A stretch of DNA of 64,000 nt from NCBI RefSeq assembly GCF_001941975.2, contig NZ_CP146991.1:1440524-1504523 (forward strand). Direction: 5' to 3'. Source of the stretch: Sporomusa sphaeroides DSM 2875. GTDB lineage: Bacteria; Bacillota; Negativicutes; Sporomusales; Sporomusaceae. Shown here piece after piece: positions 26,128 through 36,382 of the stretch (the stretch's first letter is position 1; the number at the start of each line of letters is the position of its first letter). Under the pieces are notes generated by a model, which saw only the letters and a program-made list of their open reading frames with translations, had not been told where the DNA came from and searched no databases. The position numbers and the translations under genes were made by a program.

Positions 26128-26640
26128 ATGCCTGTTAACGAAGACGATCGCAAATCCAAGCATCATTATCATCAACAAAACTGTGCAATGCCACATGTGC
26201 ATACTTATCTGCTTGAAGCTGATGTGGCCGACGAGCATCAGCATATAATTGTGGGAGTTAGCGGTCCGGCAAGGGAAAGGGGAAGAACCCATATTCACCG
26301 GATTCATGGGCGGACTTCATTTATCAGTGAAGAAAACGGGGAAGGGCACTGGCATACCGAGGATATTATGACCGGACCGGCTATTGAAATGCCGGAAGGC
26401 ACTCATGTTCATTACTTTGAAGGTGTGACAAGCAAAGACTGTGGACATTGCCATAGCTTTTCCGGTGCTACCGGTCTCGGACCGTCAACCTTCTGCCCGG
26501 ACGATGAAGAGGATGAAGATGACTTTTGTGACGACTATCATAGTACCGATGACTGTGAAGAAGTTGAAGACGAGTGTGACATACCAATAAAACCAATGCC
26601 TAAATATAAATTCGGTAAGCGTCTTGACGAGAAGAAATGA
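26128..26640 (+). CDS. YmaF-like His-rich protein
   Basis: A 170-residue soluble protein. It has repeated His clusters (HVHTYLLEADVADEHQHII, THIHRIHG, GHWHTED, THVHYFEG, GHCHSFSG), a pattern of the YmaF family. A very acidic tail with Cys (DDEEDEDDFCDDYHSTDDCEE) ends in a basic segment. Metal binding is likely from composition. Function unknown. It has no signal peptide. GGAGGTG lies ahead of the ATG. Stands alone with its own terminator. Confidence 0.75.
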   Translation: MPVNEDDRKSKHHYHQQNCAMPHVHTYLLEADVADEHQHIIVGVSGPARERGRTHIHRIHGRTSFISEENGEGHWHTEDIMTGPAIEMPEGTHVHYFEGVTSKDCGHCHSFSGATGLGPSTFCPDDEEDEDDFCDDYHSTDDCEEVEDECDIPIKPMPKYKFGKRLDEKK

Positions 26641-26650
26641 ACCTGCTTAC

Positions 26651-26682
26651 AGATCCGCCGGCACGTGTTGGCGGATCTTTTA
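26651..26682 (+). terminator. Intrinsic terminator after the YmaF-like gene
   Basis: AGATCCGCC pairs with GGCGGATCT around GGCACGTGTT and is followed by TTTTATTT. Confidence 0.8.
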
Positions 26683-26724
26683 TTTGTATTCGCCAGGGGG
26701 CGGGGAAAACCGTATTTTCTCTAT

Positions 26725-26753
26725 TTGCAGGATGTGTGAGAATATAGTATAAT
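26725..26753 (+). promoter_or_regulatory. Promoter of the biotin operon
   Basis: TTGCAG and a perfect TATAAT with a 17-base spacer. The biotin operator begins 4 bases after the -10 box, so a bound repressor would cover the start site. Confidence 0.75.
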
Positions 26754-26756
26754 TTT

Positions 26757-26790
26757 AACGTTAACCATGAAAAAAATAATGGTTAACGTT
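26757..26790 (+). promoter_or_regulatory. BirA-type biotin operator
   Basis: AACGTTAACCAT and ATGGTTAACGTT are a perfect 12-base inverted repeat separated by 10 bases. The GTTAACC/GGTTAAC halves agree with the Firmicute BirA box. In this family biotinyl-AMP-loaded BirA represses. birA itself is not in the window. Confidence 0.85.
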
Positions 26791-26843
26791 TGTTTTATTG
26801 GTCAACTATGATAAATAAAATCGGTTAACAAGAGGAGGGCGAC

Positions 26844-27851
26844 ATGCTGAGTACGGAATTGATTATTAAGCTTGGCACCAAAGTGCTGGAGGGTGGGGAA
26901 ATATCCCGGGAAGAGGCGTCAGTCCTGGCGGCAATTGATGATAAAGAGGTGCCGTTCTTATTAGCGATGGCTGACAGGATCAGGCAGCAGTTTGTGGGTG
27001 ATGACGTTGACTTGTGCGCTATCGTAAACGGCCGCTCCGGATTGTGTACGGAAAACTGCCGTTTTTGTGCACAATCAGCTCATCACCAAGCCAATATTTC
27101 CATATATCCATTACTTAGTGGAGCTGAACTGGTAGCGGCAGCCAAACAGGCCGAAGCTGGCGGGGCGCTTCGTTTCAGCATAGTTACCAGTGGCAGGGGG
27201 GGGGAACGAGACCGGGACTTCCCGCAGATTGTCAGTGCACTGGAGCGAATTAAGCAGGAAACCAGCCTGATGGTATGTGCCTCACTCGGCACCTTGACAC
27301 TGGAACGGGCCATAGCGCTGAAGGCAGCCGGGGTAAGCCGCTATCACCATAATGTTGAGAGCAGCCGCAATTACTACATAAATGTTTGCACAACCCATAG
27401 CTATGATGACAGGGCAGCCACCATCAGCATTGCTCATGCAGCCGGGCTGGAGGTGTGCTCAGGCGGCATTATCGGTTTAGGCGAAAGCATGGAAGACAGA
27501 TTGGATATGGCATTTGAGCTTAAGACACTGGCCGTTCATTCTGTGCCGCTTAATATATTAAATCCTATTAAAGGCACAGAACTGGCCGGACAGCCACCGG
27601 TTCCGCCGCGTGAAATATTGAAAACCTTTGCCCTGTTCCGGTTTATTCTGCCTGCCAGAGGAATTCGTACTGCCGGCGGGCGGGAGGTAAACTTGCGGGA
27701 TTTACAATCCATCAGCCTGATGGGAGGAATTAATGGCATGCTGATTGGCGGTTATCTTACAACAGGCGGACGCAACTGTGAGATGGATGTGGCCATGGTA
27801 AAAGATGCAGGGCTGCGTCCTTTGTCGGCAAAAGCTGTCAACAAGGAATAA
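26844..27851 (+). CDS. bioB: Biotin synthase
   Basis: A 335-residue radical SAM enzyme that inserts sulfur into dethiobiotin. The cluster cysteines are 68, 72 and 75 in LCTENCRFCAQS, followed by the family's SAHH. YHHNVESSRNYY near 167 and the C-terminal GGREVNLRDLQ near 285 are conserved. Although it performs the last step, it is the first gene of the operon behind the BirA operator. GAGGAGG precedes the ATG. Confidence 0.97.
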   Translation: MLSTELIIKLGTKVLEGGEISREEASVLAAIDDKEVPFLLAMADRIRQQFVGDDVDLCAIVNGRSGLCTENCRFCAQSAHHQANISIYPLLSGAELVAAAKQAEAGGALRFSIVTSGRGGERDRDFPQIVSALERIKQETSLMVCASLGTLTLERAIALKAAGVSRYHHNVESSRNYYINVCTTHSYDDRAATISIAHAAGLEVCSGGIIGLGESMEDRLDMAFELKTLAVHSVPLNILNPIKGTELAGQPPVPPREILKTFALFRFILPARGIRTAGGREVNLRDLQSISLMGGINGMLIGGYLTTGGRNCEMDVAMVKDAGLRPLSAKAVNKE

Positions 27852-27855
27852 CGAT

Positions 27856-28329
27856 ATGCTGAGCAGAGTGGGGTGGATCAGCGAGGTTGGGCTGCTGACC
27901 GCCTTTATCACCATAACCGGCACCTTTAAGCTGCCGGGACTGCTGCCGGGAACAGAATTTCAACTGTCAGCGCCGCTGGCTGTGGCTATTTGTGCAGTGT
28001 TTGGTTTCGGCAAATATATTACGGCAGGTGTGCTGTCAAGTGTTATTGGCCTAATACTTGGTACCCAGTCACTGTTAAATGTGTTTATTGCCATGGTATT
28101 CCGGGGAGTTGTCGGTATGATAATAGTCCTGTTCGGAAACTCCTGGCCAATTATTGTGCTGGCAGGTCCGGCAGGTTCGGCTGCTGCCCGGCTGGCGCTG
28201 GGCGGGTTTATTGGCAAAGCGGCAATCCCGCTTTTGCTGGCAGCTCTGCCGGGGATGATGTACACGGCTTTGTTGGCTTGGCCGCTTACGGTTTTGTTAA
28301 AACGGATAAAGGAACATAAGGGAAGGTGA
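27856..28329 (+). CDS. Biotin-operon membrane protein, S-component-like
   Basis: 157 hydrophobic residues with about 5-6 predicted membrane segments and the stretch TFKLPGLLPGTEFQLSAP, which resembles the start of substrate-binding S components of ECF transporters. I do not recognise it as BioY or another named family. It sits between bioB and bioW in a BirA-controlled operon, and a role in taking up biotin, pimelate or a related precursor is inferred from position only. The ATG at 27856 is preferred because it starts after the bioB stop; the ribosome site is weak (AAGGAA). Confidence 0.65.
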   Translation: MLSRVGWISEVGLLTAFITITGTFKLPGLLPGTEFQLSAPLAVAICAVFGFGKYITAGVLSSVIGLILGTQSLLNVFIAMVFRGVVGMIIVLFGNSWPIIVLAGPAGSAAARLALGGFIGKAAIPLLLAALPGMMYTALLAWPLTVLLKRIKEHKGR

Positions 28330-28335
28330 CAGAGC

Positions 28336-29127
28336 ATGCTGTACAGCGTTAGAATGAGGGCAGCCCAGGGCAGTTCGCACGAGCAAGGCGGCAAACATAT
28401 TTCCGGTGCCGAACGGCTGGTAAGCGGAGAATTGCTCACCTCCGTAGCAGCGGCCATGCTTAGGCGTGCGCTGTCTCATAGCCGGGGAACGGCCGATTTT
28501 ATCAACCTTACTGTCGAGACCGTTCCTGCTGAGGCCGTGAGGGAAGTGACCTGCCTGCCAATTATAACGGTGAATACTCCTGATATGATTGCCGGGCGGG
28601 AGTCGGCGCAAGCCATGCTGATCAGGGCCGGAGTTGCGCCTGTGGCTGCGGCGGCAGGCATAAGCGCACTGGTCGGATTGCCAGTCAGTCTGCGGGGCGC
28701 TATGGTAGTCAATGCGCAAACAGGCTTGAGGCTTGACACGCAGGCTGAGCGGGGAGTTCGCGTATCACGGATGGATATTGCCGATGAACAAGAATATTTG
28801 CATTGGCTGAACCGTCTGGGGTACGGCAATAACCAGATTCATCTCCGTGAGGCGGTGGTGTTAGCCGCTAAAGTTATGTCGGCACCGGGTATGGTTGCGG
28901 AATTATGCTGGTCAGATGACCCGGAATATACGGCCGGTTATGTGGCAACCCCGGCGGCATACACCCGGTTTACCCAGTTAAAACCTTATGGCAGTCCTAT
29001 TGGCGGCAGGATTTTCTTTATACAGGAAAACACTGATTTGAAACAACTGGTAGATTACCTGCAGTATCAGCCGATACTGGTTAAAGTTCCAGCGGCAGGA
29101 GGTGCTGCTGATGCAGTTTCTGAGTGA
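28336..29127 (+). CDS. bioW: 6-carboxyhexanoate-CoA ligase (pimeloyl-CoA synthetase)
   Basis: A 263-residue protein converting pimelate, ATP and CoA to pimeloyl-CoA. The N-terminus YSVRMRAAQGSSHEQGGKHISGAE is characteristic, and RVSRMDIADEQEYLHWLNRLG lies near 140. BioW-type organisms start biotin synthesis from free pimelate, in contrast to the BioC/BioH route. Its last bases overlap bioF. The membrane protein just upstream may feed it with substrate. Confidence 0.95.
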   Translation: MLYSVRMRAAQGSSHEQGGKHISGAERLVSGELLTSVAAAMLRRALSHSRGTADFINLTVETVPAEAVREVTCLPIITVNTPDMIAGRESAQAMLIRAGVAPVAAAAGISALVGLPVSLRGAMVVNAQTGLRLDTQAERGVRVSRMDIADEQEYLHWLNRLGYGNNQIHLREAVVLAAKVMSAPGMVAELCWSDDPEYTAGYVATPAAYTRFTQLKPYGSPIGGRIFFIQENTDLKQLVDYLQYQPILVKVPAAGGAADAVSE

Positions 29128-30283
29128 GTTTCTGGAGCAGGCAATAGCCTGTGATTTGTATCGGCGGACGGTAACCTGCGACCCTGTTGCTCCCGGTCAT
29201 GTCCGGATAAACGGACAGACTTACTTACTGCTGGCTTCTAATAATTACCTGGGCCTGACCCATCACCCTGAATTGCAGCAGGCTGCTGTCAAGGCAACAC
29301 TGACATATGGCACCGGTTCGGGCGGGTCCAGACTTACTACCGGGACGCACCCGCTGTTTGATGAGCTGGAACCGGCATTGGCCAGATTCAAAGAGACGGA
29401 AGCAGCCTTGGTATTTAATACCGGCTATATGGCTAATCTTGGTGTCATTAGTGCTTTGGCCGGCCCGGATGACGTTATTTTCAGTGATGAGTTGAATCAT
29501 GCCAGCATCATTGACGGTTGCCGTTTATCCCGGGCGCAGACTGTGATATACCGGCATGCAGACATGGCGGATTTGCATGGCCTGCTGCAAGGCACTGCCT
29601 GCCGGGGAAAACGGCTGATCGTAACAGACGGTGTGTTCAGCATGGATGGGGATATAGCGCCGCTGCCTGTCATTGCCGGCCTGGCTGAAAAGTATCATGC
29701 TCTCCTTATAGTTGATGATGCGCATGCTACCGGTGTGCTTGGACCAGGCGGACAGGGAACGGCTGCTCATTTTGGCATAAAGCATAAGGTGCAGGTGCAA
29801 ATCGGCACGCTAAGCAAGGCACTTGGGGCAGAAGGTGGTTTTGTTGCCGGGTCAAAAGAGCTGATTGAGTATATAAAGAATAAAGCGCGCAGCTTTATTT
29901 TTTCCACCGCACTGGCACCGGCAACGATTGCGGCGGCGCTGGCCGCTCTCAGGCAGCTGTCAGCCGGACCGGACATGGTCAACAAGCTGAGTGAAAACGC
30001 CAATTATGTAAGAAGTTTGCTGCAGGCTGCCGGTATGCCGGTGCCTGGCGGTGTGACGCCGATCATACCCATTATGGTGGGTGAGGCCGGCGCTGCCGTC
30101 CGCCTGGCTGATGAATTATATAAACAGGGAATTATTATTACAGCTATCAGGCCGCCGACTGTGCCTTGCGGCACAAGCAGGCTGCGGTTGACGGTGATTA
30201 CAGCACATGAACGGGATGAATTGCGCCAGGCCGTAGAAGCAATTACGGCAAAGGCCAGACAGTTTGGAATGGTGGTGGGATAG
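29111..30283 (+). CDS. bioF: 8-amino-7-oxononanoate synthase
   Basis: About 390 residues, a PLP enzyme of the alpha-oxoamine synthase family that condenses pimeloyl-CoA with alanine. [15 protein letters not shown] is near residue 40, [20 protein letters not shown] near 70, [12 protein letters not shown] near 200, and the PLP lysine is in [17 protein letters not shown] near 235. The ATG at 29111 is chosen with AGGAGGTG upstream; a GTG 9 bases earlier is also in frame. It overlaps the end of bioW. Confidence 0.95.
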   Translation: MQFLSEFLEQAIACDLYRRTVTCDPVAPGHVRINGQTYLLLASNNYLGLTHHPELQQAAVKATLTYGTGSGGSRLTTGTHPLFDELEPALARFKETEAALVFNTGYMANLGVISALAGPDDVIFSDELNHASIIDGCRLSRAQTVIYRHADMADLHGLLQGTACRGKRLIVTDGVFSMDGDIAPLPVIAGLAEKYHALLIVDDAHATGVLGPGGQGTAAHFGIKHKVQVQIGTLSKALGAEGGFVAGSKELIEYIKNKARSFIFSTALAPATIAAALAALRQLSAGPDMVNKLSENANYVRSLLQAAGMPVPGGVTPIIPIMVGEAGAAVRLADELYKQGIIITAIRPPTVPCGTSRLRLTVITAHERDELRQAVEAITAKARQFGMVVG

Positions 30284-32409
<2,126 letters not shown>

Positions 32410-32419
32410 ATGAAGACTT

Positions 32420-32453
32420 GATTCAAGTGGGGTTTTAACCCCATCTGAATCTT
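32420..32453 (+). terminator. Possible terminator of the biotin operon
   Basis: GATTCA-GTGGGG pairs with CCCCA-TGAATC around TTTTAA, with one mismatch. The following T-run is weak (TTAG). Confidence 0.45.
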
Positions 32454-32561
32454 AGTCATCGGATAAGTAACTTAGCTGCACCTGCAAGCTAAAAGTATAT
32501 TAACGCTGCTTGGAAAATATGCATTTTTTGTATCCGACCACAAGGCTGTTTCATAGCATAT

Positions 32562-32615
32562 AACAGATGGCCTGACAGTTAGCTGTAGCTAACTTATATT
32601 TTTGGCCCATCTGTT
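32562..32615 (+). promoter_or_regulatory. Nested palindrome before feoA, candidate metal-repressor operator
   Basis: AGTTAGCT-GT-AGCTAACT (32577-32594) is a perfect 8-2-8 inverted repeat whose TTAG...CTAA halves resemble DtxR-family boxes. It lies inside a longer repeat pairing AACAGATGG with CCATCTGTT. It could be bound by the DtxR/MntR-like protein encoded at the end of this cluster, or form an RNA hairpin in the leader. Confidence 0.55.
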
Positions 32616-32645
32616 AGCTTTGGTTAAGTTGAGGAGGTTGGTAAA

Positions 32646-32918
32646 ATGAGCAGTGAACAGGCATCAACAATTGCACTTTCCGATTTGGCAGTAGGGGCAT
32701 CCGGTTATGTGGCCAGTGTTGAACTTGGCGGATTATTAAGAAGGCGAATATTTGATTTAGGAATGGTTCCAGGCACAACAGTCCGGTGTGTGCGGAAAAG
32801 TCCTGCCGGCAATCCGATAGCGTTTGCTGTCAGGGGAAGTACTATTGCTTTGCGCACTGAAGATGCGCAGCTTATTCGGGCGCATCTTTGCAATGATGCT
32901 CAGGGAATGGAGGGCTGA
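32646..32918 (+). CDS. feoA: Ferrous iron transport protein A
   Basis: 90 residues with the SH3-like FeoA fold: LSDLAVGASGYVASVELGG near residue 11, RRRIFDLGMVPGTTVRCVRKSPAGNP near 30-55 and a C-terminal GSTIALRTEDAQLI. FeoA is a small cytoplasmic partner of FeoB. GAGGAGG before the ATG. It ends 4 bases before the FeoB G-domain gene. Confidence 0.93.
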   Translation: MSSEQASTIALSDLAVGASGYVASVELGGLLRRRIFDLGMVPGTTVRCVRKSPAGNPIAFAVRGSTIALRTEDAQLIRAHLCNDAQGMEG

Positions 32919-32922
32919 CAAA

Positions 32923-33696
32923 GTGGCGCAGGTAATAGTACCGGCTCGCAAAGTATTGCGGGAGCAGTTCGGGATTCATGCCAATCCCGGACAGTTTATT
33001 GTTGCTCTTGCAGGTAATCCCAATGTTGGCAAAAGCACGGTTTTCAACGCTCTGACCGGCTTGCGGCAGCACACCGGCAATTGGCCGGGCAAAACGGTGG
33101 ATAATGCGCAAGGGACGTTTAGCTATAATAACCGGTCCTTCTTACTGGTCGATTTGCCAGGTACTTATTCCATCATGGCACATACGGCAGAAGAACAGAT
33201 CGCGCGGGACTTCATCTGCTTTGGGCGTCCTGATGTGACTTTAGTGGTAGTGGACGCGACCTGTCTGGAACGAAACCTGAATCTGGCGCTGCAAATTATG
33301 GAGATAACTTCTAAGGTTGTCGTCTGTGTTAATCTTATGGATGAAGCCAGAAAAAAGCAAATCCAGGTAAATATAAGCCTACTGGAAAAAGAACTTGGCG
33401 TGCCGGTGGTAGCAACAGCAGCACGCCAAAATGAAGGTCTTAATCACCTGTTAGCTGCTTTGTACCGTATAGCTACAGGTGAGTGTAAGACTCATCACAA
33501 ACAATTGCAGTATTCGCCAGAGGTGGAAGCAGCAATCGCGCAGCTTTTACCCAATATTGAGCGTCATATAGATAAACGGCTGAATGCCCGGTGGGTAGCG
33601 CTTAGACTGTTAGACGGAGACAGGGCTTTTATTGAAAGTATTGCCTTGCACTTGCAGTTGAGCGGCAATCCTGTTGTCAGGGAGGCCGTACAATGA
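32923..33696 (+). CDS. feoB: FeoB G-protein domain (split FeoB, N-terminal part)
   Basis: 257 residues holding the GTPase half of FeoB: G1 GNPNVGKS at 31-38, G2 region GNWPGKTV near 55, G3 DLPGTYS near 75, G4 NLMDEA near 130. The helical GDI-like segment follows, ending just where the membrane part of FeoB would begin. GTG at 32923 with TGGAGGG upstream is preferred to an upstream extension into feoA. Its stop overlaps the next start as ATGA, so the two FeoB halves are translationally coupled. Confidence 0.9.
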   Translation: MAQVIVPARKVLREQFGIHANPGQFIVALAGNPNVGKSTVFNALTGLRQHTGNWPGKTVDNAQGTFSYNNRSFLLVDLPGTYSIMAHTAEEQIARDFICFGRPDVTLVVVDATCLERNLNLALQIMEITSKVVVCVNLMDEARKKQIQVNISLLEKELGVPVVATAARQNEGLNHLLAALYRIATGECKTHHKQLQYSPEVEAAIAQLLPNIERHIDKRLNARWVALRLLDGDRAFIESIALHLQLSGNPVVREAVQ

Positions 33697-35099
33697 AGGA
33701 TAATGTTAAGCCGCTAAATACCTTTGCCGGTTTATGCGCGGAGGCGGAGGCTATTCGCCTCCGCTATGGCAACCAGTTAAGTGACAGAATAGTTGCCGAT
33801 GTATATGCCAATGCTGAGAGTATTGCCCGCAAAGTTGTTACATCACCGGCAACCGATAAATCTTATTGGGATAACAAGCTTGACGACATATTGACATCAC
33901 GTATATTTGGCTATCCCATTATGTTGATACTGCTAAGCTTAGTGTTTTGGATTACCATTGAGGGGGCTAACGTTCCCTCGGCAATGCTTGCCACTGCGCT
34001 TTTTAGTTTCCAGGACCAGTTGACAGTCTGGTTTCAAGCTGCTGGTGCGCCTGACTGGCTGCATGGTATTCTGGTGCTTGGCCTCTACCGGGCACTGGCC
34101 TGGGTGATTGCGGTAATGCTGCCGCCAATGGCTATATTTTTCCCGCTATTTACTCTATTGGAGGATTTGGGTTATCTTCCCCGGGTGGCCTTTAACCTTG
34201 ATAATTTATTTAAAAAGTGCAAGGCTTGCGGCAAGCAGATTCTTACTATGTGCATGGGTTTTGGCTGTAACGCCGCCGGCATAGTCTCCTGCAGGATTAT
34301 TGATTCTCCCCGGGAACGGCTTATCGCCATTCTGACCAACAACTTTGTGCCCTGTAACGGCCGGTTTCCCACCCTGATTGCCATTGCCACCATTTTTGTT
34401 GGCGGGGCGTTAACGCCACAATATGAAACAGCTGTTGTCACTGTCTTTATGGCCAGTCTGGTTATGCTGGGAATTGCCATTACTTTTGTCACGTCCTGGC
34501 TTTTGTCTCATACCATTCTAAAAGGGGAAGCCTCTTCAATGGTACTGGAACTTCCGCCTTACCGCAAACCGAATATTGGTGCAGTCATTTACCGGTCCAT
34601 GATTGATCGTACTTTCTTCGTGCTCAGACGGGCGGTTTTGATGGCGGCTCCGGCCGGTGCAATTACCTGGCTCTTTGCCAATTTGTACATAGGTGAGCTC
34701 AGTATTCTGCAGCACCTGGCCGGAGGACTGCAGCCTGTCGCCTATGCAATCGGACTTGATGGCTATATTTTGCTGGCGTTTATCTTAGGGTTGCCTGCCA
34801 ACGAGATTGTTGTTCCAATTTTGCTGATGAGTTATTTGTCTATAGGCCATATGATTGAGCTTGATGAGTTGTCTCAATTGCGGCAAGTCCTCATCAGCCA
34901 CGGCTGGACCTGGCTGACGGCTCTAAATACCATGTTGTTCTGTTTGCTGCATTGGCCCTGTACGACGGCTTTGCTCTCGGCATATAAAGAATCAGGCAGT
35001 GCCAAATGGACGTTCCTGACATTTTTACTGCCGACCATAGTTGGCTTTGCCGTATGCTTTATTGTTGCCCAGTCGGCTCGGGCGTTAGGCTTGGTATAG
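33693..35099 (+). CDS. feoB: FeoB membrane permease domain (split FeoB, C-terminal part)
   Basis: 468 residues with about 10 membrane segments. After a short soluble region it contains the FeoB gating motifs: KILTSRIFGYPI-like entry near residue 67, DLGYLPRVAF near 155, CMGFGCNAAGI near 182 (first Gate, with conserved Cys), TNNFVPCNGRFPT near 210 and LPANEIVVPI near 365. Together with the preceding gene it makes a 725-residue FeoB, normal total length, so this is a clean split at the domain border and not a decayed gene. Confidence 0.9.
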   Translation: MKDNVKPLNTFAGLCAEAEAIRLRYGNQLSDRIVADVYANAESIARKVVTSPATDKSYWDNKLDDILTSRIFGYPIMLILLSLVFWITIEGANVPSAMLATALFSFQDQLTVWFQAAGAPDWLHGILVLGLYRALAWVIAVMLPPMAIFFPLFTLLEDLGYLPRVAFNLDNLFKKCKACGKQILTMCMGFGCNAAGIVSCRIIDSPRERLIAILTNNFVPCNGRFPTLIAIATIFVGGALTPQYETAVVTVFMASLVMLGIAITFVTSWLLSHTILKGEASSMVLELPPYRKPNIGAVIYRSMIDRTFFVLRRAVLMAAPAGAITWLFANLYIGELSILQHLAGGLQPVAYAIGLDGYILLAFILGLPANEIVVPILLMSYLSIGHMIELDELSQLRQVLISHGWTWLTALNTMLFCLLHWPCTTALLSAYKESGSAKWTFLTFLLPTIVGFAVCFIVAQSARALGLV

Positions 35100-35121
35100 C
35101 CGGAGGATGTCAGACTGCCGT

Positions 35122-35547
35122 CTACAAATCAGTCGGCTGACGCTCTTCGAGAAAGGTGTATAACTGCTGATACGTATCGGGATTTTTTCGCATAAATACT
35201 ACGAAGGACTGAATGGCTTCAATAGTTGAATTGGATAAGTAATGCTCAATGGCTTCGGCTTCGGCGGCAATGTTGCAGTTAGTGCGAAGCATTACTAAAA
35301 ACTCCTGCAGAATCTGGTTGCGGCGGACAAGGAATTTGCCGGTTTCGATGCCTTTGGCAGTCAGGCAGATATGACCGTATTTTTGGTAGGTGATATAACC
35401 AAGAAGATTGAGTTTGCGCATGGCTTTGGAAACAGAAGGCATAGACACATTAAGTTTGTGGCTGATATCAGTAACCCGGACAACGCCGAGATTGGCATGA
35501 AACCGATAGATTTCTTCCAAATAATCTTCCAGGCTTGGTGAAAGCAT
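35122..35547 (-). CDS. DtxR/MntR-family metal-dependent regulator
   Basis: 141 residues: a winged helix (LEDYLEEIYRFHANLGVVRVTDISHKLNVSMPSVSKAMRKLNLLGYITYQKYG from about residue 6), then a helical dimerisation and metal-binding part (EAEAIEHYLS near 96). It lacks the SH3-like third domain of DtxR proper, as in MntR. It is convergent with the feo genes, so iron or manganese control of them is plausible. AGGAGGAA precedes its ATG. Confidence 0.88.
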   Translation of the reverse strand: MLSPSLEDYLEEIYRFHANLGVVRVTDISHKLNVSMPSVSKAMRKLNLLGYITYQKYGHICLTAKGIETGKFLVRRNQILQEFLVMLRTNCNIAAEAEAIEHYLSNSTIEAIQSFVVFMRKNPDTYQQLYTFLEERQPTDL

Positions 35548-35596
35548 AGATATTCCTCCTGAAACCTTGCCGGGTTAATAGCATGAAATTAATAAA

Positions 35597-35613
35597 TAAT
35601 AATGCTTATCAAT
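35597..35613. promoter_or_regulatory. Possible Fur/MntR-like box before the DtxR-family gene
   Basis: ATAATAATGCTTATCAAT resembles an imperfect 7-1-7 metal-regulator box (TxATAAT-N-xTTATCA) in the AT-rich promoter region of the regulator gene. Weak match. Confidence 0.3.
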
Positions 35614-35687
35614 AAAATTGTGTTGGCAGCTTAGTATATGTTATGATGAATTATAAAATTTTGAACTGAAAAATAAAAAAAACGCAC

Positions 35688-35725
35688 AAAAAACTCCCTT
35701 TTCTTATGGAGAGGGAGTTTTTTTA
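35688..35725 (-). terminator. Intrinsic terminator after the YigZ gene
   Basis: AAAAAACTCCCTYTCC-type arms pair across a 6-8 base loop (AACTCCC/GGGAGTT), with a T-run on the minus strand just past the YigZ stop. Confidence 0.8.
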
Positions 35726-35735
35726 GGCACTTTAT

Positions 35736-36362
35736 CTACATATCCAGATATTCTTCCCCGATTATTTTAACAATGGCCTGGGCGGCAGTGGCGTCGGCTA
35801 TCAGCTGGATTAATTGATCTTCTTCCCCTTTGCGGACCAGGGTAACAATACTGACCGTCTCGGCGAAATCTTTGCTTTGGATAGGAAATTTGTTAAGCCG
35901 CAACTGATTTTCTACTGTGCCCAGCAGATGGTAGTCAAGCTGGATGGCTAGCTTGGTATGCAGCTGCTTTTCAACAATTACGGCAGCCTCCAGGCTGGCG
36001 GAAGCTGCTTTGGCATAGGCACGGATCAGTCCGCCGGCTCCCAGTTTGATGCCGCCAAAATAGCGGGTTACGACAATGACGGTGTTTTTTACCGCCGATT
36101 TGTTGATGACGTCCAATATTGGTTTGCCGGCCGTGCCGCTAGGTTCGCCGTCATCATCGGCTTTTTGATATTGTCCATGCTGGCCGATTACATAGGCGGA
36201 GCAATTATGGTTGGCTTCTTTGTGACGCTTTTTAATGTCGTTAATGAACGTCACAGCGGCCTCTTCTGTCACGGCAGGACAGGCAGAGGCAATAAACAGG
36301 GATTTATTGATTTCAAGCTGGATTTCAGCCACTTGTTTTATGGTGCGGTAGGCAGGCAGCAT
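35736..36362 (-). CDS. YigZ/IMPACT family protein
   Basis: 208 residues. The conserved N-terminal IMPACT domain shows FINDIKKRHKEANHNCSAYVIG near residue 40, ADDDGEPSGTAGKPIL near 67 and VTRYFGGIKLGAGGLIRAYAKAA near 97; a C-terminal ferredoxin-like domain follows. Eukaryotic IMPACT regulates translation control; the bacterial role is unsettled. GGAGG lies 8 bases before the ATG. Another minus-strand gene follows upstream after a short gap. Confidence 0.92.
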   Translation of the reverse strand: MLPAYRTIKQVAEIQLEINKSLFIASACPAVTEEAAVTFINDIKKRHKEANHNCSAYVIGQHGQYQKADDDGEPSGTAGKPILDVINKSAVKNTVIVVTRYFGGIKLGAGGLIRAYAKAASASLEAAVIVEKQLHTKLAIQLDYHLLGTVENQLRLNKFPIQSKDFAETVSIVTLVRKGEEDQLIQLIADATAAQAIVKIIGEEYLDM

Positions 36363-36382
36363 AAGGAGACCTCCGGTTTTAT

